Shown here one piece after another: positions 28,010 to 37,005 of a stretch of 64,000 bases of DNA (positions are counted from its first letter, which is position 1; each line of letters begins with the position of its first letter). The position numbers and the translations under genes were made by a program. The stretch spans positions 124,001-188,000 of the forward strand of contig JAJCXZ010000026.1 in assembly GCA_029263175.1 (NCBI GenBank), read 5' to 3'. The DNA is from Acidimicrobiales bacterium (GTDB taxonomy: Bacteria; Actinomycetota; Acidimicrobiia; Acidimicrobiales; Aldehydirespiratoraceae). The notes below the pieces were generated by a model. The model ran no database searches and had not been told where the DNA came from. It was given only the letters and a program-made list of their open reading frames with translations.

Positions 28010-29062
28010 TCAGCTCCGGCTGCGCAGGGCCTGGGCTTGGCTCGCTATCTCATCGCCATCGAGCTCCACAACCCCACCCAGCGCCTCGGCCGGCCACTCG
28101 AATGCGACAGCGACCGATCCGGCCTCCGGAAGGGGCCATGCCCACCATTCGCTGGTCTCAGAGCGTCGTGCCGCGGATCGACGATCGTTGCGATCATCCG
28201 TTATCGAGCGGGTGCCGAGACGGACAAGTGTCCCCGGCGTCGGTGGGTCCGATCGGAATCTCGGCCGCGGCGTTCGGTTGGAAACGATCTGGCCATCGTC
28301 GTAGCGAAGATCGATGGTGACCACATCGGGGGCCGAACGATGAACAGCACCCTGACCCGGCAGCAGTGTCTCCTCCGGCTCCCAGCGCGGCGGGAGCATC
28401 CAGTTGTCACATGACGCGATGGTGATCGTGAGGCCGAACCCCTCGGGTCCGGCGACGACGCCGTCGAGGGTGGCCACAGCTGTTTCGCTACGACCGAATA
28501 GCTGGGGGCGAGCCGCGGGCAGCGGAACCCGGGCAACCGGGGCGGCATGGGAAGGGCCCCACCATGGCTCATGGGCTACCGATCGACGATCAAGAGCGGC
28601 GATCAGGCCTTCGACCTCGGCGCGATCCAGGCGGGCGGCACCGAGCTCCGCCAGGCGGCGGATCTCCCCCAGCCGGACGCCGAGGTTTCGCAGCACTGTC
28701 GAAGCGCCGGACCGGGAGTCACGGATCATGGTGACCAGCAGATCGAAGTTCGACAAGCGTTCGGATCCGTCCATCGGCGTGGCGCACAACGCGATCTCGG
28801 ATCGGGTCGAGAGCGGCGGGTCACCATCCGTTCGGCCATCATCGACACAGTGGTGATCGCGAAGGTGCTTCAGCGCTCGTTCGGCTCGAAGCGGGTCGAG
28901 CGCGAAGAGTTCTGTCATCTCGGCCATCTCACCGCGAGCGGTCGCAATGATGCCGAAGAGCAGATGCTCAGTTCCACAATGTTCGTCGCCCATGGCGCCG
29001 GCAGTCCCCAACGCCACATCGAGGGCCAACCGCGCACCGGCGTCCAGCAGGAAGCCATTCAC
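28010..29062 (-). CDS. Clp N-terminal-domain-like protein
   Basis: 350 aa. The first ~140 residues resemble the paired Clp N repeats: ALDVALGTAGAMGDEHCGTE plus HLLFGII is like the GTEHLLLGL of ClpC. There is no AAA+ ATPase domain. The C-terminal 200 residues are unassigned, with LFGRSETAVATLDGVVAGPE and ALGGVVELDGDEIASQAQAL. It may bind Clp substrates or act on its own. Single gene by orientation. Confidence 0.7.
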   Translation of the reverse strand: MNGFLLDAGARLALDVALGTAGAMGDEHCGTEHLLFGIIATARGEMAEMTELFALDPLRAERALKHLRDHHCVDDGRTDGDPPLSTRSEIALCATPMDGSERLSNFDLLVTMIRDSRSGASTVLRNLGVRLGEIRRLAELGAARLDRAEVEGLIAALDRRSVAHEPWWGPSHAAPVARVPLPAARPQLFGRSETAVATLDGVVAGPEGFGLTITIASCDNWMLPPRWEPEETLLPGQGAVHRSAPDVVTIDLRYDDGQIVSNRTPRPRFRSDPPTPGTLVRLGTRSITDDRNDRRSAARRSETSEWWAWPLPEAGSVAVAFEWPAEALGGVVELDGDEIASQAQALRSRS

Positions 29063-29116
29063 CTGATGAACCGTACGCGTCGGCAGCGGCGGCTCACCTG
29101 AGTCGTTCGACCCGAA

Positions 29117-29593
29117 TCAACCCGAGACGACGAAGTCCACCGGCAGCGCATTGGTGAGCTCCAGAAGCGAGGCCGGCGAAATGGGAAAGCACGCATCCGG
29201 GGCTCCTGCGGCGCCGTAGACGACCTCGTGGTTCAACAGCGCAGGGTCGATCCATGTCGGGATCACCGCCGGATGACCGAACGGCGGCGTGCCACCGATT
29301 GCATACCCCGAGGCGGATCGTGCTTCATCGGCCGTGGCCATCCGCACCGCGCCGCCGACGATGCTCGAGAGCTTCTCCAGATCGAGACGGTTGTGGCCGG
29401 CGGTGAGGGCGAGAACAGCACCATCGGGGCCGGTGCATACGAGAGACTTGGCGATCTGCGACAGCTCACACCCGATCGCGGCAGCGGCTTGTGCGGCTGT
29501 GCGAGTGCCATCCGGGTACCGCACCGGTCGAACCTCGATCGACAGCTCCGCTGCCGCGGCACAGAATCGGGATACTGCATCTTCCTTCGCCAT
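29117..29593 (-). CDS. YbaK/EbsC-family aminoacyl-tRNA deacylase
   Basis: 158 aa from the ATG at 29593. The fold shows SLVCTGPDGAVLALTAGHNR, RMATADEARSASGYAIGGTP and FGHPAVIPTWID, the GGTPPFGH segment being characteristic of the family, which hydrolyses mischarged tRNAs (for example Cys-tRNA-Pro). It starts 7 nt after the stop of the metallopeptidase gene, so the two are co-transcribed. The exact substrate cannot be read from sequence. Confidence 0.88.
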   Translation of the reverse strand: MAKEDAVSRFCAAAAELSIEVRPVRYPDGTRTAAQAAAAIGCELSQIAKSLVCTGPDGAVLALTAGHNRLDLEKLSSIVGGAVRMATADEARSASGYAIGGTPPFGHPAVIPTWIDPALLNHEVVYGAAGAPDACFPISPASLLELTNALPVDFVVSG

Positions 29594-29600
29594 GGTTGCC

Positions 29601-30566
29601 TCAACCCTCGGGCATGATTTCGATGCCGGATGCACGAGTATTGAACGTGTCGTTGCACACCGCCGGGTTGCCCGTGTCCATGCCCAGGGTGAGCCACGCC
29701 TCTCGCTGTGCTGCGGATCCATGGTTCCACTTGTGGGGATCGACGTTGCCACCCATCGACTCCTGGATCGAGTCGTCGCCGACGGCCTCGGCAGCCCGGA
29801 GACCCTCACTGAGGTCGCCGCGATCGAGATAGAGGAGGTTGTCGTTGCCCTCGAGGGTTCGTGGTCGTTGCGATGCCTCGAAGGCCCAGACTCCAGCCAG
29901 GCAATCAGCTTGCAGTTCGAGCCGTATCGAGAGGTCGTTCACGTCGGCCTGACTTGCACCTTGCTGACGTTGCCGAACATCAGCAGAGACCCCGGTGACG
30001 TTCTGGATGTGATGAGCGATCTCATGGGCGACCACGTAAGCGATCGCGAAGTCTCCCGGGGCACCGAACTGCGGACCGGCAAGCTGATCGAAGAAGTCCG
30101 GGTCGAAGTAGGCCTTCTCGTCGGCCGGGCAGTAGAAGGGCCCAACCGCCTCGGAGGCGTTGCCGCAACCATCGGTGACGACCGCGTCTTCGAAGATCAC
30201 CAGGCTGGCGATCCGATAGTCCTCGCCGGCTGCTTCGAAGATGTCGATCCAGGTGTTCTGAACGTCGTCGAACACCGCTTCGTAGAACGCATCCCGCTCA
30301 GGCGCGGCGCCGGTCGTTCCATCGCTGGACGCGATGCCACCATCCAGGCCGAGGCCGCCGACATCGAGACCGCTGCCGCCTCCGCCCAGCACGGAGATCG
30401 CAATCACGACGATCAGGCCGATGAGACCCATGCCGCCGGCGCCGGCGCCGATCTTGCCGCCCTTGCCCGTCGGGAAGGGAAGACCGCCCATGCCGCCGGC
30501 ACCACCACGGGCTGCGCCTCGGTATTCGACGTTCTTGCTGCGGTAGCCGCGGCGAACTTTCACCAT
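29601..30566 (-). CDS. Neutral zinc metallopeptidase, YpfJ family
   Basis: 321 aa. An N-terminal Gly-rich stretch is followed by one membrane segment (GLIGLIVVIAISVLGGGGSG near residue 50). The zinc motif HEIAHH is near 188, the third ligand probably in LELQADCLAGVW (Glu/Asp), the order seen in YpfJ-like proteins. Also conserved: FYCPADEKAYFDPDFFDQL. Extracytoplasmic peptidase of unknown target. Co-transcribed with the YbaK gene. Confidence 0.9.
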   Translation of the reverse strand: MVKVRRGYRSKNVEYRGAARGGAGGMGGLPFPTGKGGKIGAGAGGMGLIGLIVVIAISVLGGGGSGLDVGGLGLDGGIASSDGTTGAAPERDAFYEAVFDDVQNTWIDIFEAAGEDYRIASLVIFEDAVVTDGCGNASEAVGPFYCPADEKAYFDPDFFDQLAGPQFGAPGDFAIAYVVAHEIAHHIQNVTGVSADVRQRQQGASQADVNDLSIRLELQADCLAGVWAFEASQRPRTLEGNDNLLYLDRGDLSEGLRAAEAVGDDSIQESMGGNVDPHKWNHGSAAQREAWLTLGMDTGNPAVCNDTFNTRASGIEIMPEG

Positions 30567-30648
30567 GATTGGGGGACCTGTTCTCGTGTGTGGTCGTGCT
30601 GGTTCCCTGCCCACCGAGGCCAAGTCGGCCTCACCACGCGGGGAACCG

Positions 30649-30654
30649 TAGAGT
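30649..30654 (+). promoter_or_regulatory. Probable minus-10 box of the CoA-transferase gene
   Basis: TAGAGT lies 7 nt before the ATG at 30662, so the mRNA would be leaderless. Confidence 0.45.
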
Positions 30655-30661
30655 ACCGCCC

Positions 30662-31885
30662 ATGCCAGGGCCATTGGACGGGGTGAAGGTTGTCGAGTTG
30701 GGCGTGTGGATCGCCGGACCGGCGGCGGGCGGGATCATGGCGGACTGGGGAGCCGACGTCATCAAGATCGAGCCCCTTGGTGGTGATCCCAGCCGCACGT
30801 TTCGCTACATGCTCGGCGGCGACATGCCGACCAACCCGATCTTCGAGATGGACAATCGATCGAAGCGCTCCATCGCTCTCGATCTCACCACCGAGACGGG
30901 TCGCGAGATCGCCGAGGAGCTGATCAGCGACGCCGACGTGCTCGTCACGAACGTGCGCCTGGCCGGCCTCGAACGACTCGGCCTCGATCCTGACTCCGTC
31001 AGGCAACGTCACCCCCGGCTGATCTACGCCGCCATTACGGGGTACGGGATGGACGGCGAAGACGCCGATCGAGCGGCCTTCGACATTCTGGCCTTCTGGG
31101 CCCGTTCCGGAATCGCCAACATGTTGACCCCACCCGGCCAAGACCCGCCGTTCCAGCGCGGCGGCATGGGCGATCACAACGCCGGCCTCGCCGCGGCAGG
31201 CGCCATCAGTGCGGCGCTTTTCCACCGCGAACGAAGCGGTGAGGGGCAGCTTGTCTCGACCTCGTTGTACCGCGAAGGCCTCTATACGTTGAGCTTCGAC
31301 CTCTCCGTCACGCTCGGTTGGGGGCTCACCCTCGAGACCGGCAAACGCGACACGATGAGGAACCCGGCCAACAACAACTACGTTGCCGCCGATGGCCGCC
31401 GTTTCTGGGTGGTCGGACTCGAAGCCGACCGGCACTGGCCGCCACTCGCCCGTGTTCTGGGCCGGGCCGACTGGCTGGACGACGAACGCTACGCCACGGC
31501 CGCCGACCGGGGTGATCATGCCGAGACCCTCATCGCCGCCATCGATGCGATCTTCGCCACGAAGCCACTCGACGAATGGGCCGAGATCTTCGCCACCGAA
31601 CCCGACTTCTTCTGGGCCCCGGTGAACAGTCCCGAGGACCTCTTGACCGATCCACAATTCTACGCCGCCGGTGGACTCGTCGAGGTTCCCGATGGGATCG
31701 GGTCGACGAGCATGATCGCGACACCGGTCGATTTCCACGGGACGCCGTGGGCGCCGCGCTCCCTTGCCCCTGATCTGGGCGAGCACAGTCGCGTGATCCT
31801 TGGTGAGCTCGGTCGTGGCGACCAGATGGATGCTCTGCTCGCGACGGGGGTCGTGGGTGAGCCGACGATCGAGGTCGCCGAGTGA
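30662..31885 (+). CDS. CaiB/BaiF family III CoA-transferase
   Basis: 407 aa. Starts MPGPLDGVKVVELGVWIAGP, then ADWGADVIKIEPLGGDPSR, KRSIALDLTTETGREIAEEL and the catalytic-Asp region GMGDHNAGLAAAGAISAAL. The C-terminus is complete (EHSRVILGELG). Such enzymes move CoA between carboxylic acids such as carnitine, formate/oxalate or alpha-methylacyl substrates. Substrate unknown. The following gene starts within its stop codon. Confidence 0.93.
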   Translation: MPGPLDGVKVVELGVWIAGPAAGGIMADWGADVIKIEPLGGDPSRTFRYMLGGDMPTNPIFEMDNRSKRSIALDLTTETGREIAEELISDADVLVTNVRLAGLERLGLDPDSVRQRHPRLIYAAITGYGMDGEDADRAAFDILAFWARSGIANMLTPPGQDPPFQRGGMGDHNAGLAAAGAISAALFHRERSGEGQLVSTSLYREGLYTLSFDLSVTLGWGLTLETGKRDTMRNPANNNYVAADGRRFWVVGLEADRHWPPLARVLGRADWLDDERYATAADRGDHAETLIAAIDAIFATKPLDEWAEIFATEPDFFWAPVNSPEDLLTDPQFYAAGGLVEVPDGIGSTSMIATPVDFHGTPWAPRSLAPDLGEHSRVILGELGRGDQMDALLATGVVGEPTIEVAE

Positions 31886-32460
31886 GATGGGCTGAGCTTC
31901 GGGGATTCGTTGCATTCGCCGCCGTGGTGGGTGCGATCGTTCTTGCGTGGACTGCGATCGAGAGCCGTGAGGTGACGTCGGTGACCGCCACCACGACCAC
32001 CACGTCGACCTTGGCGACAACCGTCGCGCCGACGACCACCCTCAGTCCGACTGAGGCGGCGGACTCGCTGTGTCGCGAGACTGCCACTCTGTCCGCGGAG
32101 ATCGGGCTCCTGCCGTCTGATGTCGGACCTGGTCCGGTTGCTCATATCGCCCTCGACTACTACACGCGGATCAGGGATCTGGTCCCGCCGGACATCGCTC
32201 CGGAGATGGTGGCCGTCATCGGCTTCTACGAGGACTTCATCGCCACCGGCGAGGCTCTCGACTACGACCTCGTCAAGATCATCATCGAGGGTGACAAGGA
32301 GAAGTACCAACAACTTGTCACTCGTCCGGCACCCGGTCTCGAACGTGTTCGCGGAGTCGTGACCGAGACGTGCGGTGTCGATGTCCCTGAGCAGTACCGG
32401 GTCAGCTCCGGTGGTTTCGATGACCTCGAGGATCGCTTGCTCGATCCGCCCGACGACTAG
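31882..32460 (+). CDS. Membrane-anchored hypothetical protein, Thr-rich stalk
   Basis: 192 aa, GTG start overlapping the CoA-transferase stop by 4 nt. Membrane segment/signal FVAFAAVVGAIVLAWTAIES, then a Thr/Ser-rich stalk (TATTTTTSTLATTVAPTTT), then an ~125-residue outer domain with two Cys (SLCRETA, TETCGVD). No family recognised. Coupling to a CoA-transferase is unexpected for a surface protein. Confidence 0.75.
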   Translation: MRWAELRGFVAFAAVVGAIVLAWTAIESREVTSVTATTTTTSTLATTVAPTTTLSPTEAADSLCRETATLSAEIGLLPSDVGPGPVAHIALDYYTRIRDLVPPDIAPEMVAVIGFYEDFIATGEALDYDLVKIIIEGDKEKYQQLVTRPAPGLERVRGVVTETCGVDVPEQYRVSSGGFDDLEDRLLDPPDD

Positions 32461-32471
32461 GCGAGCCGATC

Positions 32472-33920
32472 TCAGTCTGAAAGATCGATCTCACCGCGAG
32501 AGACGGCAAGGGGGCCGGTGCGGTCGTAAGACGTTGCCGGTTGTGGCGCCTGAAACAGGTAGCCCTGCATCAGGTCGATGCCCAGGCTCTCGGCGATGTC
32601 ACGTTGCTCGATGGTCTCGATGCCTTCAGCGATCACATCCATGCCGACCGAGGTGGCCATTGCTGCAGTTGCGCCGACGACGGTTCGAGACACGTTGTCA
32701 TGGCCGAGCCGGGCGATGATGGACCGATCGATCTTCACCAGGGACACGATGTCGAGCTCGCGGATCCGGGTGAACGACCCGTGGCTGTTGCCGAAGTCGT
32801 CGATGACGATTCTGCAGCCGAGTTCGGAGAGTCGTTGTAGCACCCGGCTCTCATCGTCGGCTCGTCGCAGCAGTAGCTCTTCGCGGACTTCGAGGTGGAG
32901 TTGGCTCGCGGGGATCCCTGCCCAGCCGACGATGTCGGCGACACGATCCGGAAACGAGGGGTCGACCAGTTGGCGCTCCGCGAGGTTCACCGAGACACTG
33001 AACGACGGCTCGTTGGCGTAGAAATGGTTCCAGACCGAAGTCTGGGCGGCCACCTCTCGAAGCACGACCTCGCCGAGACGGGCGACGACGCCGGCTTCCT
33101 CGGCGATCGTCAGGAAACGGTCGGGACCGAGCACCCCATGGATCGGGTGCTGCCAGCGGATCAACCCTTCGAGGCCGACCGTGCGTTGCTCGCGGCGAGA
33201 GACAATCGGCTGGTAGTGAACGTGGAACTGGCCGTCGGCGAGCGCGGGCACAAGGGCGCGTTCGACGGCGAGGCGGTCGAGTTCGCCGTCGCGTTGGTCG
33301 TCGTTGTACTGCTGAATGCCGAGGCGTCCACGTTTGGCGCGGTACATCGCCTGGTCTGCTCGGGCGATCAGCTCGGTGGCCGAGGCGGGCTCTCGACGGT
33401 TCGCCGTGGCGATCCCGATCGATGGCGTCATCATCACGCTGCCTTCGTCCTGCTCGAAGGGTCGCGCGAACTCGGCACGAATCTTGATGGCGACGTCATG
33501 AACCGCCGTCGGGCGATCGAGCCCGGTGCACACGACCACAAACTCATCACCGCCCATCCGTCCGACGATGTCCTCGCTGCGGACGGTGTCGCTCAACCGG
33601 TCGGCGAACGCTTTCAGCAGCTCGTCGCCGGCATCATGGCCGAGGGGGTCATTGATGGTCTTGAAGCCATCGAGATCCAAGAAGAGCACCCCGACAACAC
33701 CGTCGTGACGATAGGCCGCGCTCAAGCTGGCCTCGAGGCGAGAGTGGAGCTCGTCTCGCGTCGTCAGGCCGGTGAGGCCGTCGCGTGTTGCCCGCTGTTC
33801 CAGGTCTCGCAGTCGCTGGCGACCAGCGGCACCCACGGCGCCGGCTGCCACCGCGCCAATCAGCACTGCAGCGCTTCCCAGTGGTCTGAGCCACCGCCGT
33901 CGATCATCTGTCACGCCCAT
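32472..33920 (-). CDS. GGDEF-EAL dual-domain cyclic-di-GMP protein
   Basis: 482 aa. An N-terminal membrane helix is at ~10-30 (LGSAAVLIGAVAAGAVGAAG). The GGDEF domain is intact (GRMGGDEFVVV) with the substrate loop FLDLDGFKTINDPLGHDAGD. The phosphodiesterase domain has EGL in place of EAL (VGLEGLIRWQHP) but keeps EVREELL, IDDFGNSHGS, VKIDRSI, AEGIET and MQGYLF. So cyclase activity is likely; the hydrolase may be active or reduced because the metal-ligand Glu of EAL is kept. No input sensor domain beyond the membrane part. Confidence 0.9.
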   Translation of the reverse strand: MGVTDDRRRWLRPLGSAAVLIGAVAAGAVGAAGRQRLRDLEQRATRDGLTGLTTRDELHSRLEASLSAAYRHDGVVGVLFLDLDGFKTINDPLGHDAGDELLKAFADRLSDTVRSEDIVGRMGGDEFVVVCTGLDRPTAVHDVAIKIRAEFARPFEQDEGSVMMTPSIGIATANRREPASATELIARADQAMYRAKRGRLGIQQYNDDQRDGELDRLAVERALVPALADGQFHVHYQPIVSRREQRTVGLEGLIRWQHPIHGVLGPDRFLTIAEEAGVVARLGEVVLREVAAQTSVWNHFYANEPSFSVSVNLAERQLVDPSFPDRVADIVGWAGIPASQLHLEVREELLLRRADDESRVLQRLSELGCRIVIDDFGNSHGSFTRIRELDIVSLVKIDRSIIARLGHDNVSRTVVGATAAMATSVGMDVIAEGIETIEQRDIAESLGIDLMQGYLFQAPQPATSYDRTGPLAVSRGEIDLSD

Positions 33921-34118
33921 GAGCAGAGTCTTCGGTCTCTTTGAACCCCAGGATGAACGACCTGGCGAAAGTCGATTCGTTCGACCCAGGTTTCGTGGCC
34001 CGGAAGCAGGCCGTCCGGCTCACTTCGCGGTGATTCCCAGTCGCCGAGACGACGGAGGCTGTCTCGGGCCGCTGCTCCCAGCCACCTGTTGCCCCACTCG
34101 GGGTGCCACTATGAGCGC

Positions 34119-35006
34119 GTGCTCGTTTCCCCCCTTCGGCGCTCCACCATCGTCGTTCTTGCCCTTGGCATGGCCGCAGGCGCGTGCTCGGACGACTCCC
34201 GAGATGCGTCGAGCACGACGACGGTCTCGCTCGCGGTCACCGAGCGAGGAGACGAGATCCGAGAGTTCGGCATCTGGCCGGTCGACCCCGCCTCACTCGA
34301 TGGCGCTACCCCCGAGTTGTGGACGATCGAAGTGCTCGATGTCCTCCCCCACGACGCTGATTCGTATACGCAGGGTCTCGAGCTGGCCGATGATGTCCTC
34401 GTCGAGAGTCGCGGCCGATATGGCGACTCCGAGATCCGGCTCGTCGATCCGCTCACCGGCGACGTGCGCGCCGCGGCCTCGCTCGATGATGACGAGTTCG
34501 GCGAAGGGGCCACCGTGGTCGGCTCCACCATCATTCAGCTGACGTGGCGCGAAGAGGTGGCGTATGTCTGGTCCCTCGACGATCTGACTCTGGTTGATCA
34601 GTTCGCATACATCGGCGAGGGGTGGGGACTCTGTGCCGAACCTGACCGTCTCATCATGAGCGATGGCTCTGCGACGCTGACATTTCGGGACCCGACGGAC
34701 TTCCAGCCGATCGGCACGGTCGAGGTGACGCGGGCCGGCTTCCCGATTCCGCTCCTGAACGAGCTCGAGTGTGTCGACGGTCTTGTGCTGGCCAACGTCT
34801 TCGAATCGGACTTGATCGTGGTGATCAACCCGAATACCGGGCACGTGCTCGCCACGGTGGACGTCTCCCGGCTCAACCTGGTGATCGATCGTCCCCGGGT
34901 CGATCGTGCTGTGCTGAACGGCATCGCCCGGTGGTCTGAGGACTCGTTGGTGCTCGGCGGCAAGTGGTGGCCGGAGATGGCAGAGGTCAGATTGGTGACC
35001 CGCTGA
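34119..35006 (+). CDS. Glutaminyl-peptide cyclotransferase (beta-propeller type), lipoprotein
   Basis: 295 aa from the GTG at 34119. A lipoprotein signal (STIVVLALGMAAGACSDDS) anchors it outside the membrane. The propeller shows DADSYTQGLELADDVLVESR, LTWREEVAYVW, NELECVDGLVLANVFESDLI and LNGIARW, the QC hallmarks of plant-type glutamine cyclotransferase, which forms N-terminal pyroglutamate. An ATG at 34089 is an alternative start. Confidence 0.85.
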   Translation: MLVSPLRRSTIVVLALGMAAGACSDDSRDASSTTTVSLAVTERGDEIREFGIWPVDPASLDGATPELWTIEVLDVLPHDADSYTQGLELADDVLVESRGRYGDSEIRLVDPLTGDVRAAASLDDDEFGEGATVVGSTIIQLTWREEVAYVWSLDDLTLVDQFAYIGEGWGLCAEPDRLIMSDGSATLTFRDPTDFQPIGTVEVTRAGFPIPLLNELECVDGLVLANVFESDLIVVINPNTGHVLATVDVSRLNLVIDRPRVDRAVLNGIARWSEDSLVLGGKWWPEMAEVRLVTR

Positions 35007-35045
35007 TCTCAGGCAGCTGTCAGACCCCCGCCGTAGAGTCGCCTC

Positions 35046-35660
35046 ATCGCTGATCACCCGCCACCGCTCTACGGCCTCGACATCGAGACCGACACCACCA
35101 TCAACGGACTCGATCCGTCGGTGGCGGCGGTTGTGGCGGTGGCGATTGCGGGCCCTGTCAGAGATTGGGTGCTCGACGGCGACGAGGCCAAAATCCTTGC
35201 CGACACCGATCGGATTCTGCTCGAACTCGACCCTGGGGTGATCGTCACGTGGAACGGGGCGAACTTCGACCTGCCATTCCTGGCCGATCGAGCTCGCAAA
35301 CATTCGCTTGCGCTCGGCCTCAGAATGATTCACGACCCCGAAATGGCCGGGCGCCACGACCCTCTCCCCGGGCACCCCGGCCCCTACCGGGCCCGCTGGC
35401 ACCGGCATGGGCATCTCGACGCGTATCAGCTGTACCGGGCCGACGTCGGTGCCATCCTCGGTCTCTCCTGTGGCTTGAAGCCGCTTTCGCGCTATGTCGG
35501 CTTGCCTGTCGTGGAAGTCGATCGAGAGCGGATCCATGAGCTCTCGGTCGCCGACCAGCGGGCCTACGTCGCCAGCGATGCTCAGCTGGCCCGGGCGTTG
35601 GCCCAGCGGCGTCCCACCGCACTGGCGGCGATCGATCAGCTGTCGGATTCGATCGGTTGA
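35046..35660 (+). CDS. DEDDy-type 3'-5' exonuclease-like protein with noncanonical start
   Basis: About 204 aa. Exo I is LYGLDIETDT, exo II VTWNGANFDLPFLADRA, exo III YVASDAQLARAL (YxxxD), the catalytic set of DnaQ/PolB-like exonucleases. The first ATG/GTG/TTG in frame is the GTG at 35121, which would drop exo I. An in-frame stop at 35034-35036 limits the frame upstream, so the likely start is ATC at 35046. A TAGAGT box at 35034-35039 lies 6 nt before it, as for leaderless genes nearby. It is a stand-alone nuclease domain. Overlaps the convergent gene by 25 bp. Confidence 0.75.
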   Translation: MADHPPPLYGLDIETDTTINGLDPSVAAVVAVAIAGPVRDWVLDGDEAKILADTDRILLELDPGVIVTWNGANFDLPFLADRARKHSLALGLRMIHDPEMAGRHDPLPGHPGPYRARWHRHGHLDAYQLYRADVGAILGLSCGLKPLSRYVGLPVVEVDRERIHELSVADQRAYVASDAQLARALAQRRPTALAAIDQLSDSIG

Positions 35661-36649
35661 TAGCCGGCCACATCGTGGTGTGGGGTGTCGAGATACACCT
35701 TGGCCTCCGGAGCACCGGCGAACTTGCCGTGGCTCCAGCGAACCTCGACATGCCCCTCGATGATCCGTGAGCAGTCTCGTTCGCGGTCGAAGATGTCGGC
35801 CCGCCAGCGCACGGTCGGCTGGCCGGCGTGCTCGCCCCACATGTCAAACGATCGCACCTTGAACCGGGTGCGAAAATCCCATGGCGTGGTGACCCGATAG
35901 CGCAGCGGCGACCCTTTCAGGTCAGCCCCCAGGACGAAGTAGGGCGCTGCCTGGAGGCGAAGCACACGCCACAGGAACTCCTCGCGTTCGCCGGCAGTGG
36001 AGAGGCGCGAGAGTAGGTGGGCCGCACTTGATCGAGAGATCTCGAACGCCACGAGTTCCCAGGTTTCGCGCAGGTCGGCCGGCCAACGACCGCGCAAGGA
36101 TGTGCGGAGTTGTTCCCTGCCGGCGGCGTCGAGGTCAGAAACGTGCGGTGGAAGCGCGGTGTCGCCGAGGTGCTGGCGCGCCGCGGCGTACAGCTGCTGG
36201 TACGACTCTGGGGCGACCGTGAGAAACCAGTCGTCGGCGTTCTTCGAACGTTCGGCGAGGCCGCGGTCGAAGAGGTGCCATGGCGAGGCGTTGTGCAAGA
36301 TGTTGCTGCCGTATTTGCAGCTGATGAGATACACGTGGTCGACCCGTAGGTCCGCGGGGATCTGCTCGTAGGCCGGGGGACGGTGAGGCCCCTTCCACTC
36401 GACGAGCCAGGGCGGCCGGCCCCGTAGCCCTTGGTCACAGCGGGCGAAGACGGATCCGTTGTCCCATGCGGTGGCGAAGACGTCGGCGTGCTTGTCGACT
36501 GCGAACGCATCGTCGAGTCGGTCGTAGATCGGATCATCGACATTGGTGATGAATCGGGGCCTCGCCGCCAGCGCTCGTTCGAGGTCACGGAATCCGAAGA
36601 GTCCGAGACCGGTGACGATCTCGCTGACTTCGGTGCGGAGATCAGCCAC
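35636..36649 (-). CDS. Hypothetical protein, candidate nuclease partner of a DNA methylase
   Basis: 337 aa, family not recognised. Conserved-looking parts: ARCDQGLRGRPPWLVEWKG (residues ~69-87) and VDHVYLISCKYGSNILHNAS (~103-122). D...ExK and D...xCK spacing recalls PD-(D/E)xK nucleases, but this is inference. WDFRTRFKVRSFDMWGEHAG lies further on. It starts 3 nt after a small gene, itself 5 nt after a DNA methylase gene; this suggests a restriction-modification-like operon. No membrane segment. Confidence 0.7.
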   Translation of the reverse strand: MADLRTEVSEIVTGLGLFGFRDLERALAARPRFITNVDDPIYDRLDDAFAVDKHADVFATAWDNGSVFARCDQGLRGRPPWLVEWKGPHRPPAYEQIPADLRVDHVYLISCKYGSNILHNASPWHLFDRGLAERSKNADDWFLTVAPESYQQLYAAARQHLGDTALPPHVSDLDAAGREQLRTSLRGRWPADLRETWELVAFEISRSSAAHLLSRLSTAGEREEFLWRVLRLQAAPYFVLGADLKGSPLRYRVTTPWDFRTRFKVRSFDMWGEHAGQPTVRWRADIFDRERDCSRIIEGHVEVRWSHGKFAGAPEAKVYLDTPHHDVAGYQPIESDS

Positions 36650-36652
36650 GGC

Positions 36653-37000
36653 TCAGCGTGCAGAGAACGACTCGGCAACAGCACCGCGCTCGGCGAACAG
36701 TCGAGTGAACTGGAGCTGAGCGCCGATCATGTCGGCGGGGAGGTCGTCGTGGCCATAGACACTCTTGCCGTCGTAGACGTCGATGCCGGTGCCGGTGGCG
36801 CGTATCCACGCGACGGTGGCGTCGCCCCAACGCTCCTCCAGTAGGGCTTCGCGGATCGATTCCGATCGATCGGCGAGCAAGGCGGGGTCGGTTCGGGCCA
36901 CCACTTCGAGTGCGAGCACACGATGCAACAACTCGAGGTCGTCCGCGAGAAAGATCGACGGCGGCTCGGTGTGGACAACGGCGTAGGCGACGGTGGCCAT
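36653..37000 (-). CDS. Small hypothetical protein of the methylase operon
   Basis: 115 aa, MATVAYAVVHTEPPSIFLAD at the start, mostly helical and acidic, with VYDGKSVYGHDDLPADMIGA near residue 75. No known domain. Gaps of 5 and 3 nt to its neighbours mark it as part of the methylase operon. It may be a structural or specificity subunit. Confidence 0.7.
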   Translation of the reverse strand: MATVAYAVVHTEPPSIFLADDLELLHRVLALEVVARTDPALLADRSESIREALLEERWGDATVAWIRATGTGIDVYDGKSVYGHDDLPADMIGAQLQFTRLFAERGAVAESFSAR

Positions 37001-37005
37001 GATGA

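Noticed and set aside
30560-32020. 486-aa minus-strand frame opposite the CaiB gene
   Set aside because: His/Arg/Gly-rich antisense shadow of a well-conserved gene.
34293-35840. 515-aa minus-strand frame
   Set aside because: Antisense to the cyclotransferase and exonuclease genes, both of which carry recognisable motifs.
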